From Flavivirga aquimarina (lineage in GTDB: Bacteria > Bacteroidota > Bacteroidia > Flavobacteriales > Flavobacteriaceae): DNA of 64,000 bases. How positions within the stretch are numbered: the stretch's first letter is position 1; every line of letters starts with the position of its first letter. The notes beneath the pieces are model-generated. The model made no database searches and was not told the origin of the DNA. It saw only the letters and a list, made by a program, of their open reading frames with translations. Location: NCBI RefSeq assembly GCF_030540835.1, contig NZ_JAUOEK010000101.1, forward strand, positions 59,235 through 123,234, given 5' to 3'. Of the stretch, positions 7,559 through 17,299 are shown one piece after another. A program made the translations under genes and the position numbers.

Positions 7559-8749
7559 ATGAACTTACACGAATATCAAGGTAAAGAAATATTAAGCAGT
7601 TTTGGCGTACGTATACAACGAGGTATCGTAGCTCAAAATGCTAATGAAGCAGTTAATGCTGCAAAACAATTAACAAGTGAGACCGGAACAAGCTGGCATG
7701 TAATTAAAGCACAAGTTCATGCTGGTGGAAGAGGTAAAGGAGGCGGTGTAAAACTGGCCAAAAATTTGAAAGAGGTAGAAGAAATTGCCGGTCAGATTAT
7801 TGGAATGAATTTGATTACACCTCAAACATCTGCCGAAGGTAAAAAAGTACATCAGGTTTTGGTTGCTGAAGATGTTTATTATCCCGGAGAAAGTGAAACG
7901 GATGAGTTTTATATGTCGGTATTATTAAATAGAGGAACGGGACGTAACATGATTATGTACTCTACAGAAGGTGGTATGGATATTGAAACTGTGGCAGAAG
8001 AAACACCACATTTAATATTTACTGAAGAAGTAGATCCTACTGTTGGTTTATTACCATTTCAAGCCAGACGTGTTGCTTTTAATCTTGGTTTATCAGGTTT
8101 AGCATTTAAAGAGATGACAAAATTTGTTTCAGCTTTGTATAAGGCATATGTTGAATCCGATTCATCTTTATTTGAAATTAACCCAGTTTTAAAGACAAGT
8201 GATAACAAAATCATGGCTGTTGATGCTAAGGTAACGATAGATGATAATGCACTTTACAGACATAAAAACTATATCGATTTGCGTGATGTGCGTGAAGAAA
8301 GTGCTATTGAAGTAGAAGCCGGAGAGCTAGGTTTAAACTATGTAGATTTAGATGGTAATGTTGGATGTATGGTAAACGGTGCCGGATTGGCCATGGCTAC
8401 TATGGATTTAATAAAACAAGCAGGAGGAGAGCCAGCTAACTTTTTAGATGTTGGTGGTACGGCAGATGCAGCGCGTGTAGAAGCTGCTTTTAAAATTATA
8501 TTAAAAGATCCAGCTGTAAAAGCTATTTTAATAAACATATTTGGAGGTATTGTACGTTGCGATCGTGTAGCACAAGGTGTTATTGATGCTTATAAAAATA
8601 TGGGTAATATTGAGGTACCTATTATAGTACGTTTACAGGGGACTAATGCAGACATTGCTAAAGAATTAATAGATAATTCTGGTTTAGATGTTATGAGTGC
8701 TACTGAGTTTCAAGAAGCTGCAGATAAAGTACAGCAAGTTTTAGCTTAA
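7559..8749 (+). CDS. sucC: succinyl-CoA ligase (ADP-forming) beta subunit
   Basis: The beta subunit of succinyl-CoA synthetase couples succinyl-CoA cleavage to nucleotide triphosphate formation in the TCA cycle. The 396-residue length is standard. The N-terminal MNLHEYQGKEIL, the ATP-grasp glycine loop QVHAGGRGKGGGVKLAKN (about 54-71) and the C-terminal ligase CoA domain with FLDVGGTAD and NIFGGIVRCDRVAQG are all visible. sucD is not adjacent, as is common in this order. The gene has its own promoter and a terminator hairpin at 8779-8817. Confidence 0.97.
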   Translation: MNLHEYQGKEILSSFGVRIQRGIVAQNANEAVNAAKQLTSETGTSWHVIKAQVHAGGRGKGGGVKLAKNLKEVEEIAGQIIGMNLITPQTSAEGKKVHQVLVAEDVYYPGESETDEFYMSVLLNRGTGRNMIMYSTEGGMDIETVAEETPHLIFTEEVDPTVGLLPFQARRVAFNLGLSGLAFKEMTKFVSALYKAYVESDSSLFEINPVLKTSDNKIMAVDAKVTIDDNALYRHKNYIDLRDVREESAIEVEAGELGLNYVDLDGNVGCMVNGAGLAMATMDLIKQAGGEPANFLDVGGTADAARVEAAFKIILKDPAVKAILINIFGGIVRCDRVAQGVIDAYKNMGNIEVPIIVRLQGTNADIAKELIDNSGLDVMSATEFQEAADKVQQVLA

Positions 8750-8778
8750 TTCTTGCGAAAGCAGGAATCTAAATATAC

Positions 8779-8817
8779 AAAAGAGCAACGTTCTTATTAA
8801 TCGTTGCTCTTTTTTTG
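8779..8817. terminator. bidirectional terminator between sucC and the DUF1456 gene
   Basis: Twelve-base arms (AAAAGAGCAACG and CGTTGCTCTTTT) flank an 11-base loop, with a T-run on each strand. It sits between convergent genes. The right arm overlaps the last codons of the DUF1456 gene, so that gene's own C-terminal codons form half of the hairpin. Confidence 0.85.
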
Positions 8818-9057
8818 TGTTTTATTTTCCCCTTTTTTAGGCATAGGCCCTCGTAAATGAATCACAAGTCCATTTAAAAAATTGCGTAAAATTTGATCAC
8901 CACATTCCATATATTTAGGATGGTCTTCTCTTCTAAAAAATGCACCGAGTTCACTTTTAGAAATTCTGAAGTCGACCAAACTTAAAATTTTCACAATATC
9001 ATCATCACGAAGTTTTAAAGCAACTCGTAATTTTTTTAAAACATCATTATTTGTCAT
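8797..9057 (-). CDS. DUF1456 (YehS-like) protein, single-repeat form
   Basis: The 86-residue product contains one copy of the DUF1456 unit: NNDVLKKLRVALKLRDDDIV, then DFRISKSELGAFFRREDHPKY and LRNFLNGLVIHLRG. Enterobacterial YehS has two such units in about 156 residues, so this is a half-length form ending in a lysine-rich tail (PKKGENKTQKKSND). It is a helical cytoplasmic protein whose role is unknown. The stop is built into the terminator shared with sucC. Confidence 0.8.
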   Translation of the reverse strand: MTNNDVLKKLRVALKLRDDDIVKILSLVDFRISKSELGAFFRREDHPKYMECGDQILRNFLNGLVIHLRGPMPKKGENKTQKKSND

Positions 9058-9421
9058 AAAATTTATTTACTCTTTTTCTACCAAAAACGACTCAATTAAT
9101 TCATAAGAATATGCCTTTCTAGCGTTTTTAAGCTTTTGTAAAGATACCTTAAATATTGATTTTTGATGATTTGCCGGTAAAATAAGATAAACGAATGTAT
9201 GTATCTGATAAACAAGATGTTGTGTTTTGTGTTTTTATAAAAACAAGCTTTTTGAAAATGATGAAATACCATTTTATTGGATAAAAAAAAGTGATTATTG
9301 ATGAAATAAATAAAATTCACGATTAAATACGCCTTGTTTTTCGATAAGTTACATTATATACACGATTATTAAATTACTGTTGTGTGTACCTTTATAATGT
9401 AATTAATTAATCCCCTAAGTA
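9058..9421. other. 364-base gap with no supported gene
   Basis: This very AT-rich stretch separates the DUF1456 gene from the TerB-like gene. A 74-codon frame on the minus strand (9096-9320) is rich in Phe, Ile, Asn and His, as expected for translated AT-rich noise, and was not accepted. The region presumably holds the promoters of both flanking genes. No clear consensus element, RNA or repeat was seen. Confidence 0.4.
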
Positions 9422-9829
9422 ATGATTAATAGAGTAGAAAAATTAAGTCTTTTGTCCGAAATGATTGCTTTCGCAAAATATGATAAAGACATAAAAAATA
9501 TTGAATATAACTTTTTATTAGGTGTCGCAAAACAACTAGAGATAACTCGTGAAGATTTTGACTACTTAATAGAGCACCCTGTTACCTATACACATTTAAA
9601 GTCTCATAGTGAACGCATTGTACAGTTTCACAGATTGGTTTTATTAATGAATATAGATCAGGAAAATGAAAACAATACGAAAGGAGCTATAAAATTATAT
9701 AATTTCGGTTTACGTATGGGACTAAGCCATGAGTCCATTACGAAGGTACTGTATTTAATGGAAAGTTTTCCAAATAAAATAGTACCGCCAGATGTGTTAA
9801 TTGACATTTTTAAAACACAATATAATTAA
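9422..9829 (+). CDS. TerB-like all-helical protein
   Basis: The 135-residue protein is fully helical, cytosolic and acidic. Its opening (RVEKLSLLSEMIAFAKYDKD, then IKNIEYNFLLGVAKQLEITR) follows the TerB/tellurite-resistance fold pattern, in which an early helix ends in an acidic turn and an E-Y/F-x-hhxxhA helix follows. Whether the metal-binding aspartates of TerB are kept is uncertain. It is convergent with uvrB and shares a perfect palindrome with it. The role is unknown; a link to uvrB is only positional. Confidence 0.55.
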   Translation: MINRVEKLSLLSEMIAFAKYDKDIKNIEYNFLLGVAKQLEITREDFDYLIEHPVTYTHLKSHSERIVQFHRLVLLMNIDQENENNTKGAIKLYNFGLRMGLSHESITKVLYLMESFPNKIVPPDVLIDIFKTQYN

Positions 9830-9884
9830 TGAAAATCTGCTAAGTCTTTATTAAATGTGTTTTAAGACCTCGATTGAGGGGTTA

Positions 9885-9920
9885 TAGAAAAGCTAAAAGT
9901 TTAAACTTTTAGCTTTTCTA
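9885..9920. terminator. 36-bp perfect palindrome at the uvrB stop codon
   Basis: The two 18-base halves are exact reverse complements (first half TAGAAAAGCTAAAAGTTT). The centre is at 9902/9903, inside the TAA stop codon of uvrB (9901-9903). The final uvrB codons (LEKLKV) form one arm and the 3' untranslated part the other. It can act as a terminator for uvrB and, read the other way, for the TerB-like gene. Confidence 0.75.
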
Positions 9921-11904
9921 GTTTATTTTGATAGCTTTTTATTTCGTCACGTAATTTTGCAGCAATAATAAAATCTAAGGCTTTTGCAGCTTCTTCCATT
10001 AATTTGCGCTTTTCGCGAATTTTCTTTTCTAATTCTGGTTTTGTTAAATAATCGCTTTCTGGTTCTGCCGCCTTTAATGCCTCTAGTTCGTAACTATAAG
10101 TACTTACTGAATTTTTAGACAAAGCATTATCCAGACTTTTATTAAGTGGCTTTGGGGTAATATTGTTTTTGTTATTGTAAGCTATTTGTCTTTCACGTCT
10201 GTAATTAGTTTCATCAATAGTCTTTTGCATACTATTGGTTATTTTATCTGCATACATAATAGCTTTGCCATTTAAATTTCTTGCAGCTCTACCTACGGTT
10301 TGTGTTAAAGATCGAGTTGAGCGCAAAAAGCCCTCTTTGTCAGCATCTAAAATAGCAACAAGAGATACTTCGGGTAAATCCAAGCCTTCTCTTAAAAGAT
10401 TCACACCAACTAAAACATCAAATAGTCCTTTGCGTAAGTCCTGCATAATCTCTACGCGTTCTAAAGTATCTACATCACTATGTATATAGCGACAGCGAAC
10501 TTGTATTCTGTCTAAGTATTTGGTTAACTCTTCTGCCATTCTTTTGGTAAGCGTTGTAACCAATGTACGCTCATCTTTCTCTACTCTCAGTTGTATTTCT
10601 TCTATTAAATCATCTATTTGATTTAAACTGGGACGTATTTCAATAATAGGATCTAATAATCCTGTCGGACGAATTACTTGTTCAATATAAACACCATCTG
10701 TTTTTTGAAGCTCATAATCGGCAGGTGTGGCACTTACATATATGACCTGATTTTGAATGGCTTCAAATTCTTCAAATTTTAACGGGCGATTATCCATAGC
10801 CGCTGGAAGCCTAAAACCATATTCAACCAGGTTTTCTTTCCTGCTTCTATCACCACCATACATGGCATGTACTTGTGAAATAGTTACATGACTTTCATCT
10901 ACTACCATTAAATAATCATCAGGAAAATAATCCAGTAAGCAGAAGGGACGGGTACCCGGTAATCTGCCATCAAGATAACGTGAATAGTTTTCTATGCCTG
11001 AGCAATAGCCTAGTTCACGAATCATTTCTAAATCGAATTCGGTACGTTCTTTAAGCCGTTTGGCTTCTAGGTGTTTACCAATTTCCTTAAAATAATCGTG
11101 TTGTTTTACCAGATCTTCCTGAATGTTTTTAATGGCTCCTTGTAATACATCTGGAGAGGTTACAAACATATTTGCAGGGTAGATGGTAAGTTGATCGTAT
11201 TTTTCAATAACCTGATTGGTTTGAACATTAAAAGATTCGATGTCTTCAATTTCATCTCCAAAAAAGTGAATCCTAAAAGCATCATCGGCATAACTTGGAA
11301 AAATGTCCACCGTATCACCTTTTATTCTAAAATTACCGTGCTTAAAATCGGCTTCAGTTCTGGAATAAAGGCTTTGTACTAATTGATGTAATAATTTTGT
11401 TCTCGAAATAACCTGATCTCGTTTTAAAGACACCACATTTTTTTGAAACTCAATAGGATTTCCTATACCATAAATACACGAAACCGATGCAATTACCAAC
11501 ACATCGCGACGACCAGAAAGTAAGGAAGATGTAGCACTTAGACGCATCTTCTCAATTTCTTCGTTAATAGATAAATCTTTTTCTATATAAACGCCTGAAA
11601 CAGGAATGTAAGCTTCCGGTTGATAGTAATCATAATAAGAAACAAAATACTCAACAGCATTATTGGGAAAAAACTGTTTAAACTCCGAGTATAATTGAGC
11701 TGCTAGTGTTTTATTATGTGCTAAGACTAAGGTTGGACGTTGCACTTCTTCAATAACATTAGCAACCGTAAAGGTTTTTCCTGAACCTGTTACACCAAGT
11801 AATGTTTGATATTTTTCATTAGAAGCAATACCATTAACTAGTTGTTTTATAGCTTCCGGTTGATCTCCGGTAGGGCTAAATTCCGATTCAATTTTAAACT
11901 GCAT
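9901..11904 (-). CDS. uvrB: excinuclease ABC subunit B
   Basis: UvrB is the damage-verification helicase of nucleotide excision repair. It is loaded by UvrA and recruits UvrC. The 667-residue protein has the Walker A motif GVTGSGKT (37-44), the DNA-clamping beta-hairpin region YYDYYQPEAYIP, the DESH Walker B box (MVVDESHVT), helicase motifs V and VI (GVNLLREGLDLPE, QTVGRAARN) and a C-terminal UVR domain (KLMEEAAKALDFIIAAKLRD) for UvrC contact. Length and start are standard. The stop codon lies in a perfect palindrome. Confidence 0.98.
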   Translation of the reverse strand: MQFKIESEFSPTGDQPEAIKQLVNGIASNEKYQTLLGVTGSGKTFTVANVIEEVQRPTLVLAHNKTLAAQLYSEFKQFFPNNAVEYFVSYYDYYQPEAYIPVSGVYIEKDLSINEEIEKMRLSATSSLLSGRRDVLVIASVSCIYGIGNPIEFQKNVVSLKRDQVISRTKLLHQLVQSLYSRTEADFKHGNFRIKGDTVDIFPSYADDAFRIHFFGDEIEDIESFNVQTNQVIEKYDQLTIYPANMFVTSPDVLQGAIKNIQEDLVKQHDYFKEIGKHLEAKRLKERTEFDLEMIRELGYCSGIENYSRYLDGRLPGTRPFCLLDYFPDDYLMVVDESHVTISQVHAMYGGDRSRKENLVEYGFRLPAAMDNRPLKFEEFEAIQNQVIYVSATPADYELQKTDGVYIEQVIRPTGLLDPIIEIRPSLNQIDDLIEEIQLRVEKDERTLVTTLTKRMAEELTKYLDRIQVRCRYIHSDVDTLERVEIMQDLRKGLFDVLVGVNLLREGLDLPEVSLVAILDADKEGFLRSTRSLTQTVGRAARNLNGKAIMYADKITNSMQKTIDETNYRRERQIAYNNKNNITPKPLNKSLDNALSKNSVSTYSYELEALKAAEPESDYLTKPELEKKIREKRKLMEEAAKALDFIIAAKLRDEIKSYQNKLEKLKV

Positions 11905-11926
11905 AATACAAAATTACACAATATGA

Positions 11927-14900
11927 TTACCTTTTTAGTGTAAAGTGTCCAGAAAACTCTCTTCCGTCTTCTAAATAAACCCTAAACCAGTAATCATCTG
12001 TTGGTAATTGAGTACCATTAAAAGTGCCATCCCAACCAGGTTCTAGAGGACTTATTTGTTTTAAAAGTTTACCATAGCGATCGAAAATTAAAACCACACT
12101 ATTGGATTGATTTGTAGCACCTATACCTTTGATCTTCCAATAATCATTTACAGAATCACCATTAGGCGTAAAAAATTGGTTGTGTCCGATTACAGCGATA
12201 TCAAACATTGTGGTAGGACAAACTTTATCTCTTATATGTAAGGTATAAAAACCGGGGGTTACATTATAGAAAATAGGCTCATCTTGAAATACTATAAAAG
12301 GAGATTCCTCTTCTTGCAATGCATAGTCGTATTCTCCAAAACCTAATATCGAAGGGTCTATAATACTTACGGTATGATTATAAGAAGGTGCAGATATGTC
12401 TATATTTTCATAGGTGATGGTTGCTTGTTCTGATGCATCCACAAATATTTCTCTGGTTCTGGGGCACCCCGTGCCATCTGTTTTAGTTAAAGTAATATAA
12501 TAAGTACCCGCATTTGATTCTGTTATAGTTCGTTCGTTAGATATTAATTGATTTGTAATAGTTCCATCTAAATTATCCCAATGCCATGTATATGTAAATG
12601 TTTCTGTTATGTCTGTTTCTTCAGGTGATAACGTTACAGTAAATGAAGGTTCTGATGAACAAACTATTCGTGGCGTTTCTACTGTAAATTCTGGTAACGG
12701 ATTTACTGTAAGTTCAATTTCGGTAGGGTCAGAACAAACAGCATTGATAGGGTTTACAACATCTACAGTTATAATTTGATTTTGAGAGTTCAAAGGGTTG
12801 GGCAAGGAAGTAGCATCAACTACTGAATTACCATTCTCGTCTATATAATCGTAGTAGATATCCATTGTACCTAACTGCGACCCTAAAATGGTATTTGTAA
12901 AGGTAGATGTATCAAAAGGATAGTAGCCATCATCATCTACATCACCCATATCACCATCACATACTATTTGTGGTGCAACTTGATTTGCAATTGGTTGAAC
13001 ATCTACTCTAAAGGTAATAGTGGTTTCATCATAGCATGGACCATCAAGAGCTGCTGTGGTGTTATTAGTAACTCGAGCTGTAATGGTTTGAGATGTTGAT
13101 AGGAATGTATTTGGAAAGGGGCTTGAAATTAAGTTGCCATCAAAGTCTCTTAATGGGTTTCCAGAAGCATCAAAGTAGGAAACAGAAACATCGGTTAAAC
13201 TTTGTCCGTTTAATAAATCTGTTTCTAAAGTGGTTGTATTAAAAGAGAATCCGTTAGTAGGATCAGTATCGTTATCACATTCTATAAAAGGGACTATGTC
13301 ATTGGCTATTGGTAAAGCCTCAACGTTTAGTAGAACATGAGCTCCTAAACCTAAACAATCATTTGAAACAGCACTATCTACTCTTATATATATATATTGT
13401 GACCCTGGGTATCCTATATTCCTGTAATTTGTAATATCGGTAATTTCATTAATTTCTGCCAAAGCATCTGCCTCATTTCTATAGTAACGTGGCTGCAAAG
13501 CATTTGAAGGAAGAGAGCTTAAAACAATATTTGTTACACTACTAAAATCAAATGTAGCAATTCCGTCTCTATCATCATTGTTCGTGTTATCAAGTCCATT
13601 AATGTCCAGAAAGTCATCACATTGATTAAAAGTCTCTAAAAATGTCGACGGAATGGCTGTTGTAGATACGTTTAATTGAATTTCGGAAACCTGTGCACAT
13701 CCGAAAGATGATTCTACACGTGCCCATACGATATCTGTACTTACAGTTCTATTAATAAACGTTATTGGATCATTAATATAATCTGGACTTGTAGTATCTC
13801 CTAAAGTAGCAGCTGCTTGTGTTAAAAAATATGTAAATGTTTCGTTAGAGGCATTTGTAGAAATTTCATTGTTGGCTTCTGTTAGATTAAAAGGACTGAA
13901 ACCAAGTGTTGTAGGGTCGTCGTTGTCACATTGTACTAATGTTACAGGTGAATTTACAATAGGTAAAGGGTGTACTGTTAATTCGATTTCATCTGAGTAA
14001 AAACCACAACTATTACCGGCCAGATTTAAAAATGCTCTATATTGGTATGTATTATAAGAAATCGGTGTATTGGAAATATTTAAATTAACTGTTTGAGTTC
14101 CACTGTAAATGGCATCGTCTACAATCGGGTTCCAATTAATACCGTCTGTACTAAGTTCCCATTGAATGGTATCCATAGCTGATGTTGCTATAGATATTGT
14201 GGTATTTGAAAATTCGCAAACTTCCGTATCTATAGGCTGAGTTGTTATGGTTATAGTTGCAAAATCCAAATAATCGCTATTGGGAATAGTATACCCATCA
14301 CTAGTATTTGTAACTAATACTAATCCGGAAGCGTTAATTGTAACGGGGTTATCTCCTCCTAATAAATCATTGCCATTTGCATCAGAAAAGCCGGCCTCTA
14401 TAACATCGCTACATGTGTCGCCATCGCTGTCTAAATCAATATAACTATATATGGTGTCGTTATCCAGATCATTAGGTGTATAGCCAATAAGATTACTGTC
14501 CGATGCAGTTTCAGCAGCATCTGCCCAGCCATTAACACCGTAAGCCGGTCCATCTTCAATACCATCCAGATTTGCATCAAACAGTAAGGTGTTCAATTGT
14601 CCGGATTCTATTAAATCATAAATACCGTCATTATCACTGTCTAAATCATAGAAATCAAAAATAGTATCGTTATCAGAATCAAGAGGTGTTACATTAATAT
14701 CGTAAATATCATCTAGTCCGTTAGCATCTATATCTATACCTGATAGAGCTTCTAGTAAGCCATTATTTTCAATATTATCTGGGATACCATCGTTATCACT
14801 ATCTAAATCTATTTCATCTTTAACCCCATCTAAATCCGTATCTTTTTTAAAGCAGGTAAGTGATATAATACCATTACTAAATGTAGAAGCTGTGGTTGTA

Positions 14901-17119
14901 TTTGATAACTTATGGATAAAAGAAAATCCATCTACTTGATTGGCGAAAAATTGATACGGGGTATTGCCTAAAGGTGCTGGGTTTATTTTATAATGAATTT
15001 CTGATCCTGAAATTTGAGTGACTCCTGTTTCAAAAACGCCATCAAAGTTAGTATCAACCAATAAACGGTTATCTGGGTCGATTAGTGTGATATTTTTATT
15101 AGCCGGTAAAATTTTGGCAATAAAAAATTCGCCAGTAGTAGCCACATGTGTTATGGCTGTATCTTCCATAAATTTTACATTCACTGATTCTGTAAAATTC
15201 AATGTATATGTGCTTTCTGCATTTGCTGCTGGTTGAACGATGCTTGTAAAGCCACCAGTGGCTGTGCCTGTTATGGTATTTGCTGTATTATTTCCTGAAC
15301 TATTATTTTGGGTGAATGATGATGAGGTTATTGTAGTATTAGTGGTGTTGTCTTGAAAAAGAAGCCGAGGGGGGAGGCCTTTGTCAGCAATATTTACTGT
15401 AACATCACCATTTGATTCTATACAATTAAGAATGCCATCATTATCATTATCTATGTCAATATTATCAATAATACCATCATTATCTGTATCGTCTGGACAG
15501 ATGCTTACTGGAACTTCTGCAGATTCTAACCTTTCCAAGGTACAGGTTATAACTCCAATCAATTTATATTTTCCGGGAAGTGTTGGTGTTAAAAAAGGGG
15601 TACTTATAAACTGGTTTTGGAACCCTGTTCCATCATCGAACCACCATTCAAAACTATCAAAATTTTGAGTATTGGCAGCTTCTAAAGTAATATTAGGAAT
15701 ACAATTTCCCAAGGTTGCGAATTGTGCATCAAAATTAATTTCTGGTGGAGAAGGAAAACCGGAATAAAAACTCCCGGAAGTGGCTGCTCCATTAAAGTTA
15801 AAGTAGGCACAATATAATTCATCGCTACTTTCAACTGATATATTTCCTGTAAGCCCGGTAACTTTGTATGTTACATAGTCGGTTTTGCCAGTAACAGTAC
15901 TGGGGCCAATTGTAGAGAAACTAGATATGGGTGTATTGTTAATGGTTACAGTAGCTCCGGATTTTGTAACGATGGTTACACCTCCGGTGTAATTAGTATT
16001 TCCGATATCTTCAATATTGGCTATGTTATCCAGATTCCCTCTGGCTTCGCAGCTTAATGGCGGCACAAAAAACATGCCTTGATTGGCTTCACTGGTTGTT
16101 GCTCCTACACCTTGATAAGCAAAGACAGGCGCGGAAGTTTCAACATACATATTACCACTGGTATTAAAGTTATTTCCTTCTATTAGATAGTATTCGCCCG
16201 CATTAATTGTTGTTACGGGTGCATTCCCATTTATGCTTATGGTTGTATTGTCTGTATGTGCTACAATTAGAATGTTTTCCCAATCATTATTACCATCTCC
16301 TTTAACGAAAATATATTCTGTTCCAACTTTTGATAAGCCCACAATTTGATCTATACCATAATCTCGACCACCGCCGTTATGAAAACTACCATTTGTGGAG
16401 CCACAGCTTACCACTATAGGTTTATCGGAGCTTATTAAACAACCTATTAAGCCATCATGGTTAATAACAGAGCTACTACTGTTTGTTGCTATAGTATAGC
16501 TTTCGCCTTTATTTAAAGTTGTATTTATGGGTGTGGTTCCAGAATAATTTTTTATAATAATACCAGCAGGAAGGTCACTAAAGGAGACCTGTGTATTATC
16601 CTCGGTTGCCATAACTGATGCAAAATTTAAATAATTATCTTGTGGGTTTTCATTTGTATAACTGCCGACTCTAAAAGTAGTTCCCAAGGCTGAAATTCCT
16701 TTACTTACTAAAGCTCCAGCTTGAGCAGTAGAACCTGCATTCATTCTTACTGATACATAAATAGGGCTTTCGGCTTCAATAATATAGCCTCTGTTGTTAA
16801 CGACTACGCTTGTTTGTGATGAAGGGATAAATAATTGCCCGTTTCCAGAACCTATAGAGATTCGTTGTGGGTTTGTATTTGAAACATTACCAGTTATATT
16901 ACTAGTAGTTGGTTGACCAACAGGCATAATAGTAAATGGAATATTTGTTGTACTTGGTGTTGATATGTAAATATATTGATCTTCTGGATTAGCATTTCCA
17001 AATTCTGCACTTGTTAGTGGTGGGATGTAATGTGTTTTATTTAATTGAGAATAACCTTGTGTAGTGATAGTAATTATAAATAATAATAATATTTTTTTAT
17101 AAAGAATATTAGATTGCAT
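11927..17119 (-). CDS. giant secreted T9SS type B protein with IgGFc-binding-like and TSP3 repeats
   Basis: The 1730-residue protein has a signal peptide (IITITTQGYSQ) and an N-terminal domain of about 430 residues resembling IgGFc-binding modules (THYIPPLTSAEFGN, NENPQDNYLNFASVMATEDN). A PKD/Ig-like part follows, then four calcium-binding thrombospondin type 3 stretches (DTDNDGIIDNIDIDNDNDGI and similar). Next come about four CD-x-D modules (LVQCDNDDPTTLGFSPFNL and others). It ends in the gliding-associated C-terminal sorting domain (FFTPNGDSVNDYWKI, FDRYGKLL, GWDGTFNGTQLPTDDYWF). It should be exported by T9SS to the cell surface or medium as an adhesin-like protein. It is first of three tandem relatives. 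Confidence 0.88.
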   Translation of the reverse strand: MQSNILYKKILLLFIITITTQGYSQLNKTHYIPPLTSAEFGNANPEDQYIYISTPSTTNIPFTIMPVGQPTTSNITGNVSNTNPQRISIGSGNGQLFIPSSQTSVVVNNRGYIIEAESPIYVSVRMNAGSTAQAGALVSKGISALGTTFRVGSYTNENPQDNYLNFASVMATEDNTQVSFSDLPAGIIIKNYSGTTPINTTLNKGESYTIATNSSSSVINHDGLIGCLISSDKPIVVSCGSTNGSFHNGGGRDYGIDQIVGLSKVGTEYIFVKGDGNNDWENILIVAHTDNTTISINGNAPVTTINAGEYYLIEGNNFNTSGNMYVETSAPVFAYQGVGATTSEANQGMFFVPPLSCEARGNLDNIANIEDIGNTNYTGGVTIVTKSGATVTINNTPISSFSTIGPSTVTGKTDYVTYKVTGLTGNISVESSDELYCAYFNFNGAATSGSFYSGFPSPPEINFDAQFATLGNCIPNITLEAANTQNFDSFEWWFDDGTGFQNQFISTPFLTPTLPGKYKLIGVITCTLERLESAEVPVSICPDDTDNDGIIDNIDIDNDNDGILNCIESNGDVTVNIADKGLPPRLLFQDNTTNTTITSSSFTQNNSSGNNTANTITGTATGGFTSIVQPAANAESTYTLNFTESVNVKFMEDTAITHVATTGEFFIAKILPANKNITLIDPDNRLLVDTNFDGVFETGVTQISGSEIHYKINPAPLGNTPYQFFANQVDGFSFIHKLSNTTTASTFSNGIISLTCFKKDTDLDGVKDEIDLDSDNDGIPDNIENNGLLEALSGIDIDANGLDDIYDINVTPLDSDNDTIFDFYDLDSDNDGIYDLIESGQLNTLLFDANLDGIEDGPAYGVNGWADAAETASDSNLIGYTPNDLDNDTIYSYIDLDSDGDTCSDVIEAGFSDANGNDLLGGDNPVTINASGLVLVTNTSDGYTIPNSDYLDFATITITTQPIDTEVCEFSNTTISIATSAMDTIQWELSTDGINWNPIVDDAIYSGTQTVNLNISNTPISYNTYQYRAFLNLAGNSCGFYSDEIELTVHPLPIVNSPVTLVQCDNDDPTTLGFSPFNLTEANNEISTNASNETFTYFLTQAAATLGDTTSPDYINDPITFINRTVSTDIVWARVESSFGCAQVSEIQLNVSTTAIPSTFLETFNQCDDFLDINGLDNTNNDDRDGIATFDFSSVTNIVLSSLPSNALQPRYYRNEADALAEINEITDITNYRNIGYPGSQYIYIRVDSAVSNDCLGLGAHVLLNVEALPIANDIVPFIECDNDTDPTNGFSFNTTTLETDLLNGQSLTDVSVSYFDASGNPLRDFDGNLISSPFPNTFLSTSQTITARVTNNTTAALDGPCYDETTITFRVDVQPIANQVAPQIVCDGDMGDVDDDGYYPFDTSTFTNTILGSQLGTMDIYYDYIDENGNSVVDATSLPNPLNSQNQIITVDVVNPINAVCSDPTEIELTVNPLPEFTVETPRIVCSSEPSFTVTLSPEETDITETFTYTWHWDNLDGTITNQLISNERTITESNAGTYYITLTKTDGTGCPRTREIFVDASEQATITYENIDISAPSYNHTVSIIDPSILGFGEYDYALQEEESPFIVFQDEPIFYNVTPGFYTLHIRDKVCPTTMFDIAVIGHNQFFTPNGDSVNDYWKIKGIGATNQSNSVVLIFDRYGKLLKQISPLEPGWDGTFNGTQLPTDDYWFRVYLEDGREFSGHFTLKR

Positions 17120-17299
17120 AATCTACAATTGGTTGGGAGGGTTCTAATTGAACTAAATACTTAAAAATATAGTATTTAGTTCAATTAGACCTTAAAAAAA
17201 CAGGAAGGTTTAAATTTTTTAGATAAAAAAAGTTTAATGGCGATTATTTTAATAAACTATTGTGTATTATCTTACTTTTATGTTAAAACTTTTATGAGA

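Noticed and set aside
9096..9320. 74-codon minus-strand frame
   Set aside because: Composition (Phe, Ile, Asn, His, Tyr) is that of translated AT-rich intergenic DNA; no motif and no fitting context.
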